From Bacillota bacterium (GTDB lineage: Bacteria > Bacillota_E > Sulfobacillia > Sulfobacillales > Sulfobacillaceae): a stretch of DNA of 10,111 nucleotides. The stretch covers positions 1 through 10,111 of the forward strand of contig JAKADW010000050.1 in NCBI GenBank assembly GCA_021820165.1, in the 5' to 3' direction. Positions 6,002-10,111 of this stretch are shown here, in pieces. The notes under the pieces were generated by a model. That model did not search any database, was not told the DNA's origin, and was given only the letters and a program-made list of their open reading frames with translations. The position numbers were made by a program, and so were the translations under genes. Every line of letters begins with the position of its first letter. The first letter of the stretch is position 1.

Positions 6002-7591
6002 ATGTCGGACAGTGGAATTCAGGTGCGAGCGACCATCGAGCCGGGATACGCTCAGGTGTTGTCGCCATCCGCCTTGACGTTCTTGGAAACGTTGCATCGG
6101 AGCTTCGAATCTCGGAGACGTGCGCTCCTCGCGGCACGCCGGTCCTTGCAGGAGCAACTCGATGCGGGCTTTATGCCGACCTTCCGGAAGGACTCAGAGC
6201 ATATTCGGGGAGGCAAATGGCGGGTGGGTGATATCCCTCAAGATCTCCAGGATCGGCGTGTGGAGATCACCGGGCCGACTGATCGGAAAATGGTTATCAA
6301 CGCGCTTAACTCGGGAGCTCAGGTTTTCATGGCCGACTTTGAAGATGCGAATTCCCCAACCTGGCGGAACATGATTGAGGGTCAAATCAATCTCACCGAT
6401 GCCATTGACCGGCGCATCGACTTCGTCGGCGAGAATGGCAAAGCCTATCGTTTGAACGACCAGATTGCGACCCTGGTGGTGCGGCCCCGTGGTTGGCACA
6501 TGACGGATTCACACATCGTGGTGGACGGGGAGCCCATCGCCGGGGCATTGATGGATTTTGGCCTCTATGTCTTTCACAATTGGGAACGTCTGATCCGGCG
6601 GGGGACGGGACCCTACTTCTACCTTCCCAAACTGGAGGGGGCGGCGGAAGCAAAACTTTGGGAGGATGTCTTCAACTTCACTGAAGACCACCTTGGTTTG
6701 GATCACGGGACCATAAAGGCTACAGTCCTCATCGAGACGATTTTGGGCGCTTTGGAGATGGAGGAAATCCTCTATGAACTCAAAGACCACGTGGTGGGGC
6801 TCAACGCTGGCCGCTGGGATTATATTTTTAGCATCATCAAGAAGTTCCGCAATCGTCCCGAGGCTCTCCTGCCTGACCGTGCTCAAGTGACCATGACCGT
6901 GCCCTTTATGCGCGCTTATGCCACCCATCTGGTGCAAGTATGCCATCGTCACGGCGCCCACGCCATCGGCGGCATGGCCGCCTTCATCCCGAGTCGCCGA
7001 GACCCAGACGTCAATCGCGAGGCCCTCATAAGGGTGGAAGAGGATAAGGAGCGGGAGGCCAACGATGGTTTCGACGGCACCTGGGTCGCGCACCCCGATT
7101 TGGTGCCGGTGGCCAAAGCGGTGTTCGACCGGCATTTGGGATCCCGACCCAATCAGGGGGGGCAGTGGTCGGAGGAGCAGGTGCGCACGGCCGAGGAACT
7201 CCTCACGTTCGCTGTACCCGGCGGGGCGGTCACTGAGTCGGGTGTTCGCGGCAACATTCAGGTGGCACTTCGCTATTTGGAGTCTTGGCTTCGCGGCGTG
7301 GGTGCCGCCGCCATCTTTAACCTTATGGAGGATGCCGCCACGGCGGAAATTTCGCGCGCGCAGCTCTGGCAGTGGATTCGGTATGGCGCCACATTGGTCG
7401 ACGGGAGGACGGTCACCAAAGCCTGGGTCGAGGGCTTGGTGGATGAGGAGATCCTTAAAATCCAGCAAGAATGGCAGGATTCCGATGCGAGAGTGCGGCT
7501 AAGGAAGGCCCGCCAGATTTTGGAGGACGTGTCCTTGACACCCGTACTCCCTGACTTTCTCACCACGGTCGCCGAAAGATACCTCGAGTAG
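6002..7591 (+). CDS. aceB: Malate synthase A
   Basis: It condenses glyoxylate with acetyl-CoA to give malate and CoA in the cytoplasm. The product is 529 residues, close to E. coli AceB (about 533) and well below the roughly 720 of the G type. Visible signatures are FMADFEDANSPTW, RPRGWHM (Arg161/Arg163, one expected to stabilise the enolate), VLIETI with Glu245 and GRWDYIFS with Asp273 (the Mg2+ ligands by family analogy), GGMAAFIPSRRDPDVN, and NLMEDAATAEISRAQLWQW with Asp444, which corresponds to the catalytic base known as Asp631 in malate synthase G. All key residues are present. No isocitrate lyase gene is in the window. The neighbours are a glycolate-type permease and glycolate oxidase subunits, so the glyoxylate here probably comes from glycolate oxidation rather than from the glyoxylate shunt. 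No terminator was seen before the IclR gene 97 nt downstream, so cotranscription is possible. Confidence 0.96.
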   Translation: MSDSGIQVRATIEPGYAQVLSPSALTFLETLHRSFESRRRALLAARRSLQEQLDAGFMPTFRKDSEHIRGGKWRVGDIPQDLQDRRVEITGPTDRKMVINALNSGAQVFMADFEDANSPTWRNMIEGQINLTDAIDRRIDFVGENGKAYRLNDQIATLVVRPRGWHMTDSHIVVDGEPIAGALMDFGLYVFHNWERLIRRGTGPYFYLPKLEGAAEAKLWEDVFNFTEDHLGLDHGTIKATVLIETILGALEMEEILYELKDHVVGLNAGRWDYIFSIIKKFRNRPEALLPDRAQVTMTVPFMRAYATHLVQVCHRHGAHAIGGMAAFIPSRRDPDVNREALIRVEEDKEREANDGFDGTWVAHPDLVPVAKAVFDRHLGSRPNQGGQWSEEQVRTAEELLTFAVPGGAVTESGVRGNIQVALRYLESWLRGVGAAAIFNLMEDAATAEISRAQLWQWIRYGATLVDGRTVTKAWVEGLVDEEILKIQQEWQDSDARVRLRKARQILEDVSLTPVLPDFLTTVAERYLE

Positions 7592-7688
7592 CCGTTTCTC
7601 CCTCGCCCTCACACTCTATAGCTGGAAGCCGACCCGGGCGGGGCGTATGCTTAGAGAAGCACAAGTGGTCGGGAGTTGACGAGCGAAG

Positions 7689-8465
7689 ATGGAAGATGAC
7701 GAGATGGAGGCAACTAGTGCCTCAAGAGTACAGTCAGTGGAGCGGGCGATCCGGCTATTGGAGCTCTTGACACAACACACGGAACTCACACTGGGGCAAT
7801 TAGCTAGTCTGGCCGAGATGCATAAGAGTACCGCCTATCGGCTCTTGCACACGCTCATGGGGTTGGGATACGCGGTGCAAGATGAGGAGCAAGGCAATTA
7901 TCGCGTGGGTCTCAGGTTGGTGGAGATGGGGGGCCGGGCCATGCGCTCATGGCCGCTTCATCGGGCGGCCGAGCCAGCCATGGAACGGTTGGCACAGTCG
8001 CTGGGCGAGGCCGTCAACTTGGCGGTGGAAGATAACTTAACCATGGTGTATGTGGCCACCGTGGATGCTCAGAATCTCTTACGCATGCAGCTCAATGTGG
8101 GAAGACGGGCTCCTATGCATTGTACGGCCGTGGGAAAAGCGGTGTTGGCCATCGACCCGGTTCGCGTCGAGCGTTTGAAAGCTTCACATCCGGAATTGCC
8201 TCGACTTACCCCAGGGACTTTAGCTCAATGGCGCGATTTGGACGCGGAGTTGGCGCGGGTGCGAAGCCGGGGATTTGCCATCGATGATGAGGAGCAAGAA
8301 ATCGGTGCACGTTGCGTGGCGGCCGCCATTGTGGATGTTCGGGGCCGCGTTCGCGGGGCCATTGGAATTTCCGCTCCGAGCGCGCGCCTTTCGTTAGAGA
8401 GGGCTATGGAGGTGGGTCCCGCTATCGTGGCGGCCGCGCAATTAGTGGCCAGACATTTACCATAA
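7689..8465 (+). CDS. IclR-family transcriptional regulator
   Basis: The product is 258 residues, the usual size for IclR proteins. The N-terminal winged helix-turn-helix covers about residues 13-75, with LGQLASLAEMHKSTAYRLLHTL as the helix-turn-helix region. The C-terminal effector-binding domain shows the family patterns MHCTAVGKAVLA (143-154, Cys145) and DDEEQEIGARCVAAAI (Cys209). IclR proteins bind as dimers or tetramers to palindromes and respond to small acids such as glyoxylate, pyruvate or aromatics. Lying between malate synthase and glcF, it probably senses glycolate or glyoxylate and controls this locus, perhaps including itself. E. coli instead uses the GntR-type GlcC. The ATG at 7689 has only a weak, distant SD (GGGAG); the in-frame ATG at 7704, with GGAAGA 7 nt before it, is an alternative start that drops five acidic residues (MEDDE). 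Confidence 0.93.
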   Translation: MEDDEMEATSASRVQSVERAIRLLELLTQHTELTLGQLASLAEMHKSTAYRLLHTLMGLGYAVQDEEQGNYRVGLRLVEMGGRAMRSWPLHRAAEPAMERLAQSLGEAVNLAVEDNLTMVYVATVDAQNLLRMQLNVGRRAPMHCTAVGKAVLAIDPVRVERLKASHPELPRLTPGTLAQWRDLDAELARVRSRGFAIDDEEQEIGARCVAAAIVDVRGRVRGAIGISAPSARLSLERAMEVGPAIVAAAQLVARHLP

Positions 8466-8474
8466 CTTTAAAGT
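8465..8474. repeat. 10-bp perfect palindrome at the end of the IclR gene
   Basis: ACTTTAAAGT is self-complementary and begins on the last base of the stop codon. A T6 run follows at 8485-8490, but the palindrome has no loop, so it is not a terminator of standard form. It may be chance or a binding site. Confidence 0.25.
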
Positions 8475-8490
8475 GGCACGCAGGTTTTTT

Positions 8491-8511
8491 CTGATTGTTC
8501 CCGAATATCAG
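8491..8511. promoter_or_regulatory. Interrupted dyad upstream of glcF
   Basis: CTGAT (8491-8495) pairs with ATCAG (8507-8511), and inside them TTC (8498-8500) pairs with GAA (8503-8505) around CC. The symmetry is broken by one unequal base. It lies in the 79-nt gap between the IclR gene and glcF. It could be an operator or an mRNA hairpin; no clear promoter accompanies it. Confidence 0.3.
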
Positions 8512-8529
8512 TGGAAAGAGGAGTGAGCG

Positions 8530-8539
8530 AAAGGGGGTG
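8530..8539 (+). promoter_or_regulatory. Shine-Dalgarno site that fixes a TTG start for glcF
   Basis: AAAGGGGGTG differs at one base from the ideal AAAGGAGGTG and lies 5 nt before the TTG at 8545. No ATG or GTG is available in frame between the preceding stop and the first cysteine motif. Confidence 0.75.
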
Positions 8540-8544
8540 CCCAC

Positions 8545-9840
8545 TTGGAGCACAGCGCACGACGCCCCACGGTCACACTGGATGCCGATCAGTGTGTCCA
8601 TTGCGGTCTCTGCTTGTCGGCCTGCCCCACTTATCAAGTCACCGGCCTAGAGTCGGAATCCCCACGGGGTCGAATCTTTTTGCTGGAGCGCTTGGCGGAG
8701 GATCCTCTTCGGCTGAACGACAATGCCATGCGCGCATTGGACGACTGCCTCGACTGCCGGGCGTGCGAAGAGGTCTGCCCAGCGCACGTGGCCACCGGGC
8801 ATCTCGTCGAGGCTTGGCGTGCTGAGGCGGCCCCTATCCTTTTGGAGCGGGGCCCGGAGGCTATGAAGCAGTTTCGCCGCATGATAAGACCGATGAGCGT
8901 ATTGTTTGGATCCTCCATCGGGCTACGTTTGTTGCAGCGACTGAGCCGGGCCTCCCGCCACCCCACCTTCGGACCATGGCTTACCCGGTTGAAGTTTGTT
9001 CCGCCGGCCGCGAGAAGCCTGGCACGTGGACTGCCAGCGCATTTACCCCGTCAACTAAGCCGTTTCTATCAACCCGAGAATGGCAGCGGCTCGGGTGAAC
9101 GGGTCATGATGTTCACGGGGTGCATTATGGATGCCATCTACGCCGACACCAATCGTCACACGGTGGATTTGCTGAGGTTCGGAGGGCTTCAGGTGGTAAC
9201 CCCGGCAGATCAACGCTGCTGCGGGGCACTGCACCTCCATGGGGGTGCGCCAGACCAAGCACGTCGCTGGGCTATGGCCAACATTGTGGCCTTCGAACGA
9301 TCGGGGGCGACCCGCGTGGTGGTGAACGCCGCCGGCTGTGGTTCAACCTTGAAAGAGTACGCCGCCCTATTTTCGGGCGACCGTCAATGGGAAGCGCGAG
9401 CGGCCCGTTTCGAGGCGGCCGTTGAGGATGCCACGGTGGTCCTAGCGCAGTTGGATCTACCGCCGCTGCAAGCGGGGGAGGAGACGGTGACGGTGCAAGA
9501 TCCGTGCCACCTGGCCCACGCGCAAGGCATTCGCCGGGAGCCCCGTTGGCTTCTCACCCAAGCGGGTTATCGCATTCGCGAGATGAAAGATGCCGACCGC
9601 TGCTGTGGATCGGCCGGCATTTATAATCTAACGCATCCCGAAATGGCCCTGGCATTGTTGCACCGAAAGGTCGAGGATATTCCTGATGGGGTGTCATGGG
9701 TGGCGGCAGCTAATCCCGGCTGTTTGATGCACGTCCAGTCAGGACTTCAAGAACGTGAGGAGGCGCCTGGGGTCACGCACCCCATTGATCTGGTCTGGAA
9801 CGCCTACCATCAGCACGGCTACCTTGGGAGTCCATCATGA
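8545..9840 (+). CDS. glcF: Glycolate oxidase iron-sulfur subunit GlcF
   Basis: It is the electron-transfer subunit of the membrane-associated glycolate dehydrogenase GlcDEF, passing electrons from the FAD subunits to the quinone pool. The product is 431 residues; E. coli GlcF is about 407. Two ferredoxin-type [4Fe-4S] motifs are intact: CVHCGLCLSACP (Cys17, 20, 23, 27) and CLDCRACEEVCP (Cys68, 71, 74, 78). The C-terminal half carries two CCG domains: FTGCIMD...RCCGALHLHGG (Cys225-226) with NAAGCGS, and QDPCHLAHAQG...DRCCGSAGIYNL (Cys353-354) with NPGCLMH. These cysteine-rich repeats are shared with GlpC, LutA/LldE and HdrB, but the GlcE-like gene next door favours GlcF. The start is TTG, so the N-terminus is MEHSARR. 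The stop overlaps the next start as ATGA, indicating translational coupling with glcE. Confidence 0.94.
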   Translation: MEHSARRPTVTLDADQCVHCGLCLSACPTYQVTGLESESPRGRIFLLERLAEDPLRLNDNAMRALDDCLDCRACEEVCPAHVATGHLVEAWRAEAAPILLERGPEAMKQFRRMIRPMSVLFGSSIGLRLLQRLSRASRHPTFGPWLTRLKFVPPAARSLARGLPAHLPRQLSRFYQPENGSGSGERVMMFTGCIMDAIYADTNRHTVDLLRFGGLQVVTPADQRCCGALHLHGGAPDQARRWAMANIVAFERSGATRVVVNAAGCGSTLKEYAALFSGDRQWEARAARFEAAVEDATVVLAQLDLPPLQAGEETVTVQDPCHLAHAQGIRREPRWLLTQAGYRIREMKDADRCCGSAGIYNLTHPEMALALLHRKVEDIPDGVSWVAAANPGCLMHVQSGLQEREEAPGVTHPIDLVWNAYHQHGYLGSPS

Positions 9841-10111
9841 ACGACCAGCACCTCTCTACGAACCTCGAAAAAGAGATGCTTCAGGAATTCCGGCAGGCAG
9901 TGGATTCCGGTCAGCGGATTTCAGTGTTTGGCTGCCGCGGCCGTTCGTTGGCGCTTGACCCGGAGATCCGTCGGCTTCCGCTGGGGACGGCCAACCCGGC
10001 TCAGCTATGGGCTCAGCCCGAGGACTTGGTGGTGACGGCGGATGCACGGATGTCTTTCCGTGGTTTGAATGAGATGCTGCTGAAACACCAGCAATGGCTG
10101 CCGTTCGAGAC
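9837..10111 (+). CDS. glcE: Glycolate oxidase FAD-binding subunit GlcE, 5' part
   Basis: The frame opens with ATG at 9837, overlapping the glcF stop by 4 nt, with GGGAG 7 nt upstream as SD. It runs off the window after 91 codons. The visible start (MNDQHLSTNLEKEMLQEFRQ), then RISVFGCRGRSL, then EDLVVTADARMSFRGLNEML and QQWLPFE, follow the GlcE layout: a short helix, the FAD-binding PCMH start (usually I.G..SK), then the P.ELVVTA.AGTPL..le..L...gQ.LPFEPP stretch. GlcE is a partner of the catalytic flavin subunit GlcD. The FAD loop here reads FGCRGRS rather than a Gly/Ser-Lys form, a mild divergence. GlcD is expected just downstream or elsewhere. The order F then E differs from E. coli D-E-F. 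Confidence 0.85.
   Translation, partial: MNDQHLSTNLEKEMLQEFRQAVDSGQRISVFGCRGRSLALDPEIRRLPLGTANPAQLWAQPEDLVVTADARMSFRGLNEMLLKHQQWLPFE

Noticed and set aside
6509..7468. 319-codon minus-strand frame inside malate synthase
   Set aside because: Antisense shadow of a fully conserved enzyme gene; no RBS or protein similarity.
1..10111. Insertion sequence, CRISPR array, tRNA or rRNA
   Set aside because: No transposase motifs, terminal inverted repeats with target duplications, spaced repeats, or tRNA/rRNA-like sequence were seen on reading both strands.

Overview
The window reads as a chromosomal segment of a moderately GC-rich, Gram-positive-type bacterium. Strong AAGGAGG-like ribosome binding sites, frequent GTG/TTG starts and compact operons closed by stem-loop/T-run terminators support this. 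The gene content (compact E2, CE7 esterase, LctP permease, glycolate oxidase) would fit a thermoacidophilic Firmicute such as Sulfobacillus. That assignment is an inference from general style, not from any diagnostic marker.

Left part (1-2013): the 3' end of a lipoyl-bearing 2-oxoacid dehydrogenase E2 gene, closed by a clear terminator, is followed by a complete CE7 acetyl esterase (acetylxylan esterase / cephalosporin-C deacetylase family) with an intact catalytic triad. Middle-left (2014-2720, minus strand): two decayed sugar-phosphate genes lie in operon order. They are the C-terminal scrap of a PfkB-type sugar-phosphate kinase and, 17 nt downstream, a class II fructose/tagatose-bisphosphate aldolase broken by a stop codon, two frame changes and a large internal deletion. 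Middle (2720-4080): an intergenic stretch ends in a perfect hairpin just ahead of a secreted Ser/Gly-tailed protein of unknown function. That gene has its own terminator and is followed by a small protein with a single C-terminal membrane helix.

Right part (4148-10111): a glycolate-assimilation locus. A LctP/GlcA-type permease is transcribed leftward. Divergently, to the right, come malate synthase A, an IclR-family regulator, the iron-sulfur subunit GlcF of glycolate oxidase, and the start of the FAD-binding subunit GlcE, which runs off the window. The inferred pathway is glycolate uptake by the permease, oxidation to glyoxylate by GlcDEF (GlcD is not in the window), and condensation with acetyl-CoA to malate by malate synthase. 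The IclR protein is the obvious candidate regulator. The 243-bp divergent spacer contains a good promoter for the permease with a palindrome at its predicted transcription start, and weaker dyads toward the malate synthase gene.

No tRNA, rRNA, CRISPR array, insertion sequence or phage feature was seen. The most unusual content is the decaying kinase-aldolase pair, the variant layout of the glycolate locus, and the uncharacterised secreted protein with its leader hairpin.
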